NCBI GenBank assembly: GCA_016703105.1
Contig: JADJCS010000020.1
Coordinates: forward strand, 248,001-312,000
From: Flavobacteriales bacterium
GTDB taxonomy: Bacteria > Bacteroidota > Bacteroidia > Flavobacteriales_F > PHOS-HE28
Length of the DNA: 64,000 nucleotides
Direction: 5' to 3'
In this document: positions 33,520-41,868 of the stretch, piece after piece
How positions within the stretch are numbered: the first letter of the stretch is position 1
How the letters are laid out: the number at the start of each line of letters is the position of its first letter
Made by a program: the position numbers and the translations under genes
Notes under the pieces: model-generated
What the model was told of the DNA's origin: nothing
Databases searched by the model: none
What the model saw: only the letters and a program-made list of their open reading frames with translations

Positions 33520-36065
33520 GGCGAAGGGGTGGCTTGGGTGTTGCGGATCGTGAAATCCTTCAGGTTCTCATAGAACAGACCGTTCAATGCGCTATCGAGC
33601 GGAAAGCCATCCGGGCAATAGTCCTCCAATGCGCGGAACGGCTCATCGGCGGGCCGGTCGATCAATGGTGGTCGCTCCCATTTTCGGAAGTAGAGGAACA
33701 GGGGGATGTACTGTTCCAAGCGATCGCGCAGCAACGGGTATTCGCCTGCCGTGGGCAAGAGATCGATGGGGTCGATCAAGCCATCCATGTCGCTGCCGAT
33801 GCATACCCGGCTCCATGCTCTTCGAAGGGTGAGCACGCCCTGCTCGCCGGGCGGTATGGGCCCATCGCCCAGTATCTTGTCCAGGATGTAGAAGAGGTTC
33901 TGGATGAAGGGCGCCACGCTGATGAAATCCTTCGTGGCGATCTTCAACAACTGCGTTCCACTAGCGCCTGGCGCGGCCATCTTGGAGGAGTCCATGGCCT
34001 GTCGGAGAAGCCGCTTCGCTTCGGTGATCTCTTCCCCATCGATCCCCCATTGTCGTTCGTGGGCCTCCGACTTCCAGAGCCAGCGGAACAACCGTCGGCT
34101 GTGCTTCCATCGCCGTGTTTTGTCGCCCGTGCGTTCCAACTTGTACTTCCCCGTCGCGGAGATGAACATGTTCCACGGCATGCGTCTTTTGATGTAACCG
34201 CCGAGCAAACGTTCCTCCATGGGCAGCCCGATGATCCCGTTCTTCTCATGGATGAGCAGGATCTCCTCATCGTACAAATTGATCCCGAACGGGTAGTAGG
34301 TGCGTACCAGCGGGTCCTTCAACAGGTTGTACTCGTTGTTGAACGGGCTCCAGTAGCGTTCGCTCATTCCGGTCACCCCACAGTGCGAACAGATAGGGGG
34401 CAGACCCGAGGGCATGATGCTGTCGTAGAAATAATGGCGCGTCATCAGGTCGCTGTGTTTCAGATCGATCAGGATCCGCCGCCCATGCACCGGTTCGGAA
34501 AGACCTTTGATCATGGTCACGCCGTACTTGTTCACTCCGGGCACGCTGAAGTACAACCGGCTCCATTGCTTGATGTAGCTGGGGTCATTGCTCAGGCGCA
34601 TGTTGTAGATCTTGCCGGCGAGCATATTCACCAAACCCCCACCGTCATCCAGAGCAGGCGCATGGCCGGTCATGCCATTGTAGCCCAAGTGCGCGATCGC
34701 CACCATATGGACCGGTGGGAAGAAGGCGGTATCCCGGATATGTGCGATGTTCCGTTCCAATTCGTGGATCAAGGCGTTGTCCACGGCCCCGTAGAGTTCG
34801 CGTTCGGCCTGTTGGAGCGCCGCTTCATCACCCGTGTCCCGAACCGCATCACGGGTCCTTTCGCAAGAGAGCGTTTCCTGCACATCCTCCTTCTGTGCGT
34901 CGCTCAGCCGATCCCCCTTCAAGAGGGACCGCCATGTGCTTATGATGCGGTCCTGGGCCCGGCTGCTGCGGCCGGCGATGTCGCGCTCCTGGGTTCCTCC
35001 GCCTCCGTTGGGAAAGAGGTCATCTTGCAGGAAGTGCCCACCCTCCACGGCGGTCACCACAAAACTGGAGCGGTTATCCTGCTCCAGATCGCAGCCGTCC
35101 TTTAGGAAGCGCCAATCGAGCCCCTCGATGCTCCGGTCCTGCTCCCGCATCATGCCGTGTTCGTAGAGGAAATCCTCCCAATGGGTGATCGCTTGTGGCC
35201 GGTTCACTTTACCGCCGATCCGATCGGACCAATCCCACTTCAAGCCGGTCTTGATGCTCCCCCCGAAGAACCGTGTGAAGAACCCGGTGTTCAGGCTGTT
35301 CTCAAAAGGGCTGATCGCATTATAGGCGAGCCGCACATGGCCGTTGCGGATATGCGGGTGCGTGGCCTGGTTGTGGTGTTTGAAGGTGTTGTTGCCCTTT
35401 TTGGCGCGTACCATCCCTTTGGTGAGAAGGGCGCGATAGGCTTGCAGTTTTTTGCCGTTACCATGCACGGCCTTTTCGATCTTGCTCCACTTCATCGGTG
35501 GTGCCTTTTTCCATTTCCCCGAGCCCCACACACGCAGTTTGGACTGATCGCGGTACCAGCTCAGGTCCTTGGGGATCGTGTCCAGCTCTCCGTTCCGGGA
35601 ATCCTCATGCACTTCCAACCCGAAGTGGTTGTGGATGCGCATGCTCACGTGGTAGTGCATGTCCGCCACTTTGAAAGCGGTATCCGGCAAGGCCTCTTCG
35701 CCGTCCGCAAGGCGGATGTCATACAAGCCACGGTACCCGGTGATGGGAATGACGCGCGTCTCCCTTGCACCGATCACCTGGATCCAGGACGTCCCTCTAT
35801 CCGGATGCTCGCGCGCACGGCCGATCAGTTTGTCCGTGTCCTGAAAGCCGAACAACCCAAGCCCGTTGGTGGTGCATGTATGGATGGGCACCCCGGTCGC
35901 GAACGCAGCGCTGTCCCATAGCTCCGCCTTCACGTCCTGCAGTGGCTTCTCGCCGTTCGCACCGCGCACCATGCCGATGATCTCCTTGGAAGGTCCACAC
36001 GCCCAACAAGCCACCATGATCGCGAAGAGGACGGGGCCGATGTTCCGGATGTTCGATGGCATCAT
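33510..36065 (-). CDS. Large M19 dipeptidase-like lipoprotein
   Basis: About 850 residues. The chosen ATG (36063-36065; a second ATG follows directly) gives a lipoprotein signal ending MVACWACGPSK. Amidohydrolase landmarks appear in order: VADMHYHVS (HxH), FVVTAVEGGHF (bridging Glu), MVAIAHLGYNGMTG (His), ILIDLKHSD (His), PICSHCGVTG (His) and VCIGSDMDGLIDP, the last close to the GxGSDFDG signature of M19 membrane dipeptidases. M19 enzymes are ~350-400 residues, so this is more than double the usual size, with long insertions and a carboxypeptidase-regulatory-like N-terminal segment (GMVRGANGEKPLQDVKAELW). Substrate unknown. It is the first gene of a three-gene operon. Confidence 0.72.
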   Translation of the reverse strand: MMPSNIRNIGPVLFAIMVACWACGPSKEIIGMVRGANGEKPLQDVKAELWDSAAFATGVPIHTCTTNGLGLFGFQDTDKLIGRAREHPDRGTSWIQVIGARETRVIPITGYRGLYDIRLADGEEALPDTAFKVADMHYHVSMRIHNHFGLEVHEDSRNGELDTIPKDLSWYRDQSKLRVWGSGKWKKAPPMKWSKIEKAVHGNGKKLQAYRALLTKGMVRAKKGNNTFKHHNQATHPHIRNGHVRLAYNAISPFENSLNTGFFTRFFGGSIKTGLKWDWSDRIGGKVNRPQAITHWEDFLYEHGMMREQDRSIEGLDWRFLKDGCDLEQDNRSSFVVTAVEGGHFLQDDLFPNGGGGTQERDIAGRSSRAQDRIISTWRSLLKGDRLSDAQKEDVQETLSCERTRDAVRDTGDEAALQQAERELYGAVDNALIHELERNIAHIRDTAFFPPVHMVAIAHLGYNGMTGHAPALDDGGGLVNMLAGKIYNMRLSNDPSYIKQWSRLYFSVPGVNKYGVTMIKGLSEPVHGRRILIDLKHSDLMTRHYFYDSIMPSGLPPICSHCGVTGMSERYWSPFNNEYNLLKDPLVRTYYPFGINLYDEEILLIHEKNGIIGLPMEERLLGGYIKRRMPWNMFISATGKYKLERTGDKTRRWKHSRRLFRWLWKSEAHERQWGIDGEEITEAKRLLRQAMDSSKMAAPGASGTQLLKIATKDFISVAPFIQNLFYILDKILGDGPIPPGEQGVLTLRRAWSRVCIGSDMDGLIDPIDLLPTAGEYPLLRDRLEQYIPLFLYFRKWERPPLIDRPADEPFRALEDYCPDGFPLDSALNGLFYENLKDFTIRNTQATPSPCE

Positions 36066-36250
36066 GCAGGTGGTTCGTGGTGCAAGGGATGGTCGGGGCG
36101 ATCCCCTGTTCGGGTCCATCGCGCCTAGTTCAAAGAGAAGCGCTGGCGCGGACCCTCGCAAGCGTATTTTTCACAGGTCCGCCCCGGTATTTTGCACAGG
36201 TCTTCCTGTGGATACGGAGCTTGACCGAGCGGCTCAATGCGCCGTGCCGC

Positions 36251-36838
36251 TCACACCCTCCTGAACACCAGATCCAGCCAGGTGCGGTCCACGCGCACTT
36301 CGCGCAGCACCCCATCGCGGTAGATGTAGTGGTTCACGTTGTTGCCCGGAAGGGTGAGGTCGTACAGGCCTTCGCCGGTGCGCACCAGCGGACATTCCTT
36401 CAAGGCGCTCTCCACGAAGATGGAGTCCTGTCCCTTGGGTTCTTCATAGTACATCCGAGCGGTGGTCCAGGTGTTGGTGACGCTGGCCGCGAACACTTCA
36501 CCGGGGTGGATGTAGCAGAGGGCCTTCTCGCCCACGGTGCGCATGTGGCTGCTGTCCCGCACGCCGTCGTTCACATGGATGGTACCGCAGCAATGCACCA
36601 CCCGCTCGCCCACGTACTCGGTGGCCAATGAGGTACGCACGTGCTGGGTCCAGATGATGTCGATCTCCGAATTGGAGGTCATCGTGTAGGAGATCCGATC
36701 ACCGGTGATGGTGCGGCCCACGTGGATGTACCCCACCACTTCGCCGCCCTTCAGGATCTCGAAGGTGCCGTCCTGGGCGGATAGGTTCGGCCCATCGCCG
36801 AGCTGCAATAGGATGAACAGAGAGAGCGGGATGCGCAT
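36251..36838 (-). CDS. DUF6134-family exported protein
   Basis: 195 residues from ATG 36838. Signal peptide MRIPLSLFILLQLGDGPNLS, then AQDGTFEILKGGEVVGYIHV. The body is a lipocalin-like run of strands (TSNSEIDIIWTQHVRTSLAT, YEEPKGQDSIFVESALKECP, VNHYIYRDGVLREVRVDRTW), as in DUF6134 proteins common in Bacteroidota, which end with a YxxxxGxLxEV strand. Periplasmic or surface location expected; molecular role unknown. The 36066-36250 gap before it holds no gene. The 36885-36989 stretch upstream carries CCACCAACTATCAACCAATA-like simple repeats akin to 23.2 kb. Confidence 0.75.
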   Translation of the reverse strand: MRIPLSLFILLQLGDGPNLSAQDGTFEILKGGEVVGYIHVGRTITGDRISYTMTSNSEIDIIWTQHVRTSLATEYVGERVVHCCGTIHVNDGVRDSSHMRTVGEKALCYIHPGEVFAASVTNTWTTARMYYEEPKGQDSIFVESALKECPLVRTGEGLYDLTLPGNNVNHYIYRDGVLREVRVDRTWLDLVFRRV

Positions 36839-36989
36839 GGCGAGGGCGGAACGCAAGCAATGTAGTGGTCCGGGCGACACCGCGAAGACGCTCGCTACGC
36901 TCGGGGTTCACCACAGCGACGCGACGAGCGCAGCGGTTCGCCGCGCGGCCGACCACCAACTATCAACCAATAACCATCAACTGCTCCGC

Positions 36990-37604
36990 CTACAATTCCT
37001 CCGCCACCACCTCCCGCACACCGGGCACCATCTGCTTCAGCAGGTTCTCGATACCGCCTTTCAGCGTGACCAAGCTGCTGGGGCATCCGCTGCACGAGCC
37101 GCGCAACGTCACGGTAACCAGCCCATCCTTGAAGGAGCGGAAGGCGATGTGGCCACCGTCGTTCTCCACCGCTGGGCGCACGTATTCGTCCAGCACGGCG
37201 ATGATCTTCGCATCGTCCTCGCCGGTGGGTTCCACATGGCTGGTGGCGCGATCGTTCGCATCGGCGAGTTCCTTGGCGGGTACATCATCGTACAGCACCC
37301 GGCCGTCGGTGCGCAGGTGCTCCTGGATGAACTCGCGCAGTTCCAGCTGCACCAGGTCCCAGCTCACCACATCGTTCTTGGTGACGGTAACGAAGTTGGT
37401 GCCGATGAACACCGCCGTGGTCATGGGCAGGTTGAAGACCTTTTCCGCCAAGGGCGATACCCCCGTGGCCTGTTCCGGTGCGAGGAACTCCAGCACACGT
37501 CCCTCCGGCAACAACTGCCGGCTGCTCACAAAGCGCATGGTGGCCGGGTTGGGCGTGAGCTCGGCGTAGATGGAGAGCGGCGGGCGTGGCGTGGTAACGG
37601 ACAT
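36990..37604 (-). CDS. nfu: NifU-family Fe-S scaffold/carrier (Nfu)
   Basis: 204 residues from ATG 37604. The N-terminal Nfu_N scaffold domain (IYAELTPNPATMRFVSSRQL ... PLAEKVFNLP ... FVTVTKN, ~10-100) is followed by the NifU C-terminal domain with the Fe-S cysteine pair in LRGSCSGCPSSLVTLKGGIE. The protein carries [4Fe-4S] clusters to apo-enzymes in the cytoplasm. Length and domain order are normal for the Bacteroidota family. A TACCTTTG box lies 17 bases before the start and faces the divergent metal-handling operon. Confidence 0.93.
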   Translation of the reverse strand: MSVTTPRPPLSIYAELTPNPATMRFVSSRQLLPEGRVLEFLAPEQATGVSPLAEKVFNLPMTTAVFIGTNFVTVTKNDVVSWDLVQLELREFIQEHLRTDGRVLYDDVPAKELADANDRATSHVEPTGEDDAKIIAVLDEYVRPAVENDGGHIAFRSFKDGLVTVTLRGSCSGCPSSLVTLKGGIENLLKQMVPGVREVVAEEL

Positions 37605-37621
37605 GACTGGAGGGAAGGGTG

Positions 37622-37629
37622 CAAAGGTA
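37622..37629 (-). promoter_or_regulatory. -7 box for nfu
   Basis: TACCTTTG on the minus strand, exact TAnnTTTG, 17 bases before the nfu ATG. Confidence 0.6.
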
Positions 37630-37710
37630 CAGGCGCCGCCAGGCCTTTGTGGCGGGCTTGGCTTAACAAGTCTTGTGGCAGGCAGGCCGGGCGCACTTGG
37701 CGGGAAGGGC

Positions 37711-37718
37711 TACTTTTG
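37711..37718 (+). promoter_or_regulatory. -7 box for metal-handling operon
   Basis: TACTTTTG, exact TAnnTTTG, 8 bases before the ATG at 37727. It is the only good promoter candidate before the receptor/HMA/carbonic-anhydrase genes. Confidence 0.6.
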
Positions 37719-37726
37719 GGACCGTT

Positions 37727-38125
37727 ATGCGCGCGCTCCGTTCCCTTCACATCAGCCATTGGGCCTTGGCGCTGCTGCTGCTCTTCGCAGCGGCGGCACC
37801 CTCCCTGTCGCGCATGACGTGCCTGCAGGGTGGCCATAGCCAGTTGATGCTCGGCGACCTGCGCGACTGCTGCCCCGAGTTGCCCGCCTCGGAGGGTCCT
37901 TCCATAAAGGCCCAGTGCTGCGTGACCTCCACGGCGGAGGCGGACCTCGCCCATTTCGTGTTGGCCCAAGGCACCGTGCTGCCTGACCATCATGCGCTGG
38001 TGGCCCTGCTCCCCGTGCAGAACGCACCGCTGCCGCCACCGCCCGTGCAAACTGCGAGTTGGCGCGGGCCGCCGCCATTGTATGCCCCGGCGCGTCTGGC
38101 CCGCCTCCAGGTGCTGCGTATCTGA
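37727..38125 (+). CDS. Small Cys-pair membrane/exported protein
   Basis: 132 residues from ATG 37727: basic N-terminus, hydrophobic segment (HWALALLLLFAAAAPSL), then MTCLQGGHSQLMLGDLRDCC and AQCCVTS, and a Pro-rich end (PLPPPPVQTASWRGPPPLYA). The order (Cys/His after the membrane segment, CC pairs, terminal PP) resembles the HYC_CC_PP-type small proteins that precede TonB receptors and metal exporters in Bacteroidota. A metal-binding role is inferred from this layout and from the operon. The 3' end is ~75 bases before the receptor start. Confidence 0.65.
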   Translation: MRALRSLHISHWALALLLLFAAAAPSLSRMTCLQGGHSQLMLGDLRDCCPELPASEGPSIKAQCCVTSTAEADLAHFVLAQGTVLPDHHALVALLPVQNAPLPPPPVQTASWRGPPPLYAPARLARLQVLRI

Positions 38126-38199
38126 GTTCGATCGTGCGGAAGGCCGATGCTTCATCGCAAGCGGCCTTGTCACTGTTCGTTCCACCTCAGATACCGTTC

Positions 38200-40458
38200 A
38201 TGGCCAAGGCACTTCGAACTTACTTCTTGCTCCCCCTCCTGGGTGCCCTCTTCCAAGCGAGCGCCCAGGATGGTGCTGTGCGCGGTGTGGTCCGCTCCGA
38301 TGCGGACGGTGGCGCCATGCCTTACGTGAACATGGGTTGGGCGGGCGCCAGCATCGGCACCACCACCGATGCCGAGGGGCGCTTCATCCTTCCCGGCCCG
38401 CCCGCCTGGCCCGCCGCGTTGGTGAGCAGCTTAGTGGGGTATGGCTCGGACACGTTGCGTCTCGCCGCACCGCCTTCGGCACCGATCACCATCACGCTAC
38501 GCCCCTCTGCCCAACTAAAGGGCATCGACGTGGTGGAGCGCACGCAAGGGACCACTTTGAGCACACGCAGCATACTGAGCCAGGAGCAGCTCGGTGTGAA
38601 AGAACTGAAACGCGCCGCGTGCTGCGACCTCAGCGAGAGCTTCGAGACCAACGCCACGGTGGACGTGAGCTTCAGCGATGCCATCAGCGGAACGAAGACG
38701 ATCCGCATGCTGGGGCTCGATGGCAAGTATGCGCAGCTGAGCCTGGAGAACCTGCCCTTCATCCGCGGGCTCTCATCCACGAGCGGGCTTACGCTCATCC
38801 CCGGCACGTGGATCCACGCCATCAACGTGGGCAAGGGCGTCGGCACGGCGGTGAACGGGCCCAACGCCATGACCGGGCAGATCGATCTCTGCCTGGTGAG
38901 CCCCACCGACCAACCGCCGCTGTTCGTGAACCTCTACGGCAACAGTCAAGGGCGCACCGAGGCGAACATCCACACCGCGCAGAAAGTGGGCCCGCACGCG
39001 GCGAACGTGTTGCTGCTGCACGGCAATCTCTTCCTCACCGAGATGGACCAGAACGGCGATGGCTTCATGGACATGCCCTTGACCAAGCGCTTCAACGTGA
39101 TGGACCGCTTCCTGCACCAGAAGGACGGACGCACCTCGCAACTCGCCGTGCGGTATGTGGTGGATGAGCGGGAGGGTGGGCAGAGCCTGAAGCATTTGGA
39201 GGGCGACCACGCCGGGCATCCGCTCTACACGGTGGACATCCGCAACGAGATGGTGGATGTGCTGGCCAAGCATGGCTTCCTCTTCAAGAACGATGCGACC
39301 AAAAGCATCGGCCTCATGACCACCCTACGCCACCACGAGGTGGGATCGCTTTTCGGCGAACGCACCTATACCGGCGTGCAGCAGAGCGCCTATGTGAGCG
39401 GAGTGTACCAAATGCTGGTAGGTGGCCACGGCGATCAATTGAAGGCCGGGCTCAGCTTTCAGTACGATGATTTTGAGGAGGCTTTCCGCACGAGTGCCAC
39501 CGCTCCGTCGGACAGCGCGTTCACGCGCCACGAGGCCATGCCCGGCGCTTTCGCCGAGTACACCTTCCAGCGGAAGAATTGGACGCTGGTGGGCGGCTTG
39601 CGTGGCGACCACAACAGTTGGTTCGGTACGGCCTTGAGCCCACGGCTGCATTTGAAAGTGGATCTCGGGCCGCTCAGTACCATCCGCATCAGCGGGGGCC
39701 ACGGCTTCCGCACGGCGAACCCGTTGGTGGAGAACGCGAGCGTGCTCGCCAGCTCGCGCCGCGTGGTGGTGCAGGGCACACAGGGCATGGAGCGCGCATG
39801 GACCTTCGGCGCGGGATTCCTGCACAAGTTCAAATGGCTCGGGCGCAAATGGGCCATCGGCGCGGATGCGTATCGCACCGAGTTCACTGCCCAACTGGTG
39901 ACGGACCTGGACCGCTCGCCCTCCACCGTGGTGTTCTACATGCTCGATGGTCCGAGCTATGCGAACAGCGTGCTCGCCGATGTGCAAGTGGAACTATCGC
40001 GCCAGTTCGACCTCAAGATCAGCTACCGCTGGTACGATGTGCGCACCACCTACGATGGTGTGCTGCGGGAGCGCCCTTTCACGCCCACCCACCGTGGCCT
40101 GGTGGATCTCGCCTACGAGAGCCGCAACGAGCATTGGCGGGCGGACATTTCCTGGAACCTCTTCGGCGATGCGCGCATACCATGGACCATCGCCAACCCG
40201 GAGGAATACCGCTTCCCCCGCCGTTCGCCGGCCTATTCCACTGTGCATGCGCAACTCACCTACATCGCGGGCGCCTGGGAGTTCTACGTGGGCGGGGAGA
40301 ACCTCACCAGCGCGGGACAGACCCGGCAGATCATCGCACCGGACGATCCCTTCGGCCCTTACTTTGATGCCTCGCTCCTTTGGGGACCCACCCTCGGCGC
40401 CATGGCCTACGGCGGTCTTCGTTACACCATACCGAACAACAGCAACAACGAACCATGA
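38200..40458 (+). CDS. TonB-dependent receptor, metal operon
   Basis: 752 residues from ATG 38200. Signal peptide MAKALRTYFLLPLLGALFQA, a carboxypeptidase-regulatory-like domain (GVVRSDADGGAMPYVNMGWA ... SLVGYGSDTLRL), a plug (KRAACCDLSESFETNATVDV, KTIRMLGLDGKYAQLSLENL) and a ~500-residue barrel ending in MAYGGLRYTIPN. AACCDLSESFE is typical of Bacteroidota receptors linked to copper and other metal loci. It would take up a metal or metallophore across the outer membrane with TonB energy. An upstream in-frame extension overlaps the preceding gene and is rejected. Its stop overlaps the next start (ATGA). Confidence 0.88.
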   Translation: MAKALRTYFLLPLLGALFQASAQDGAVRGVVRSDADGGAMPYVNMGWAGASIGTTTDAEGRFILPGPPAWPAALVSSLVGYGSDTLRLAAPPSAPITITLRPSAQLKGIDVVERTQGTTLSTRSILSQEQLGVKELKRAACCDLSESFETNATVDVSFSDAISGTKTIRMLGLDGKYAQLSLENLPFIRGLSSTSGLTLIPGTWIHAINVGKGVGTAVNGPNAMTGQIDLCLVSPTDQPPLFVNLYGNSQGRTEANIHTAQKVGPHAANVLLLHGNLFLTEMDQNGDGFMDMPLTKRFNVMDRFLHQKDGRTSQLAVRYVVDEREGGQSLKHLEGDHAGHPLYTVDIRNEMVDVLAKHGFLFKNDATKSIGLMTTLRHHEVGSLFGERTYTGVQQSAYVSGVYQMLVGGHGDQLKAGLSFQYDDFEEAFRTSATAPSDSAFTRHEAMPGAFAEYTFQRKNWTLVGGLRGDHNSWFGTALSPRLHLKVDLGPLSTIRISGGHGFRTANPLVENASVLASSRRVVVQGTQGMERAWTFGAGFLHKFKWLGRKWAIGADAYRTEFTAQLVTDLDRSPSTVVFYMLDGPSYANSVLADVQVELSRQFDLKISYRWYDVRTTYDGVLRERPFTPTHRGLVDLAYESRNEHWRADISWNLFGDARIPWTIANPEEYRFPRRSPAYSTVHAQLTYIAGAWEFYVGGENLTSAGQTRQIIAPDDPFGPYFDASLLWGPTLGAMAYGGLRYTIPNNSNNEP

Positions 40459-40814
40459 ACATGAAGAACATTCTGAGCACGCTCCTCCTCCTCGGCACCT
40501 TTGGCGCTTTCGCACAGGACGATAACCTCGCGCAACTCGATGTGCGCACCAGCACCGTGTGCGACATGTGCGAGAAGACCATCGAGACCGAACTGATCTA
40601 TGAGAAAGGCGTGAGGTCCGTGGAGGTGGATCTGGCCGCGAGCATCATCCACGTGGGCTACGATCCCAAGAAGACCAGCCCGGACCAGGTGCGCACCGCC
40701 ATCACCAAACTCGGCTACTACGCGGACGATCAGCCGGGTGATGCCAGGGCTTTCGCGAAACTGCCCGCCTGCTGCCAGAAGGAAGGATGCGGAAAACCGG
40801 CGGAGAAACATTGA
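40455..40814 (+). CDS. Exported heavy-metal-associated (HMA) protein
   Basis: 119 residues from ATG 40455, overlapping the receptor stop. Signal peptide (MKNILSTLLLLGTFGAFA, then QDDNLAQLD), followed by a complete HMA fold with the metal site TVCDMCEKTIETEL (CxxC) and the strands IIHVGYDPKKTSPDQVRTAI. The tail adds PACCQKEGCGKPAEKH, an extra Cys/His cluster. HMA domains bind Cu(I) or similar soft metals; here it is probably a periplasmic chaperone between receptor and exporter. That direction of transfer is inference. Confidence 0.87.
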   Translation: MNMKNILSTLLLLGTFGAFAQDDNLAQLDVRTSTVCDMCEKTIETELIYEKGVRSVEVDLAASIIHVGYDPKKTSPDQVRTAITKLGYYADDQPGDARAFAKLPACCQKEGCGKPAEKH

Positions 40815-40818
40815 TCGC

Positions 40819-41337
40819 ATGGGCCTGATCCGATCGGTCCGGGGCTTCACGCCGCGGTTCGGCGAAGACTGCTTCATCGCCGAGACCGCCGTGGTGATCG
40901 GCGACACGGTGATGGGTGATCACCGCAGTGTCTGGTACAACGCCGTGGTGCGTGGTGATGTACACAGTATCCGCATCGGGCACCGGGTGAACATCCAGGA
41001 CGGTGCCGTACTGCACTGCACCTACGAGCGTGCCGCGCTCACCATCGGCAATGATGTGAGCATCGGCCACAACGCCATCGTGCATGGTTGTACCGTGCAT
41101 GACAAGGTGCTCATCGGCATGGGCGCCATCGTCATGGACCATGCGGTGATCGGCGAAGGCAGCGTGATCGCCGCTGGTGCCGTGGTGTTGCAGAACACGG
41201 TGGTGGAACCGGGCAGCTTGATGGCCGGTGTTCCCGCCAAACGGGTCGGTCCGGTAAGCGCGGACCTATCGCGGAACGAGATCGAACGGATCGCGCGGAA
41301 CTACCGGATGTACGCGGAGTGGTTCAAGGAGGGATAG
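40819..41337 (+). CDS. Gamma-carbonic anhydrase family protein
   Basis: 172 residues from ATG 40819, 4 bases after the HMA gene. Left-handed beta-helix hexapeptide repeats run through the middle (VVIGDTVMGDHRSVWYNAVV, VNIQDGAVLHCTYERAALTI, SIGHNAIVHGCTVHDKVLIG), with the three histidines spaced as in gamma-class enzymes (Cam/YrdA/PaaY type), and a C-terminal helix (NEIERIARNYRMYAEWFKEG). It would bind zinc or iron as a trimer. Many family members have unclear activity. Its place in this operon may be positional only. Confidence 0.9.
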   Translation: MGLIRSVRGFTPRFGEDCFIAETAVVIGDTVMGDHRSVWYNAVVRGDVHSIRIGHRVNIQDGAVLHCTYERAALTIGNDVSIGHNAIVHGCTVHDKVLIGMGAIVMDHAVIGEGSVIAAGAVVLQNTVVEPGSLMAGVPAKRVGPVSADLSRNEIERIARNYRMYAEWFKEG

Positions 41338-41388
41338 CGGCATTGGTCCCACGCGCAACAAGACACCCTCCGTCCCGTTCAAGGTGCC

Positions 41389-41396
41389 TACTTTCG
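41389..41396 (+). promoter_or_regulatory. -7 box for metal efflux genes
   Basis: TACTTTCG, 7 bases before the ATG at 41404; fits TAnnTTyG. Confidence 0.5.
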
Positions 41397-41403
41397 CGCC
41401 TCC

Positions 41404-41760
41404 ATGCGTCGCCTCCTTTTCCTCCTCGCGCTTTCGCTCTATGGCTCCAGTGCCATGGAGCTGCACGAATGGGCGCGCGTGCCGCAGGTGGTGATGCATT
41501 TATTGGAGCATCACAGTGACCTGGGCCACCACGATGCCGCTGGTTCCGCGCATGGCCACGACAGCGATCATGACCATACCCCCTTCGGGGAAGATCCCCA
41601 CGGCGAGTTGTGCGCGTGCAGTGGCATGATCGCCCTTTCTTCCGAGCATGGTTCCTCGGTGATCTCTCTTGTTCCGCTCACCACCACATTGGGTGTGGTG
41701 GAACTTCCCATCGCGTCCGGTGCCTTCACCGGCGGCGTGTGGAACCCTCCCAAAGCGTAG
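41404..41760 (+). CDS. His-rich exported protein preceding CusA
   Basis: 118 residues from ATG 41404. Signal peptide MRRLLFLLALSLYGSSA, then MHLLEHHSDLGHHDAAGSAH and GHDSDHDHTPFGEDPHGELC, twelve or more His in ~45 residues plus CAC, and a terminal WNPPK like those of small proteins ahead of Bacteroidota metal exporters. The His run should bind Cu, Zn or Ni in the periplasm. It probably delivers or buffers metal for the pump encoded next; that is inference from context. Confidence 0.75.
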   Translation: MRRLLFLLALSLYGSSAMELHEWARVPQVVMHLLEHHSDLGHHDAAGSAHGHDSDHDHTPFGEDPHGELCACSGMIALSSEHGSSVISLVPLTTTLGVVELPIASGAFTGGVWNPPKA

Positions 41761-41868
41761 AACACCGCTGCGAGCGGTGATCCCTGCCTGTTCCGCCGAG
41801 CGGATCGGGTCCGCCTGCGCTCCGCGGGCGATCGCTCCTTTTCTTGTTCCCACCGAAGTCCTTTCCAC

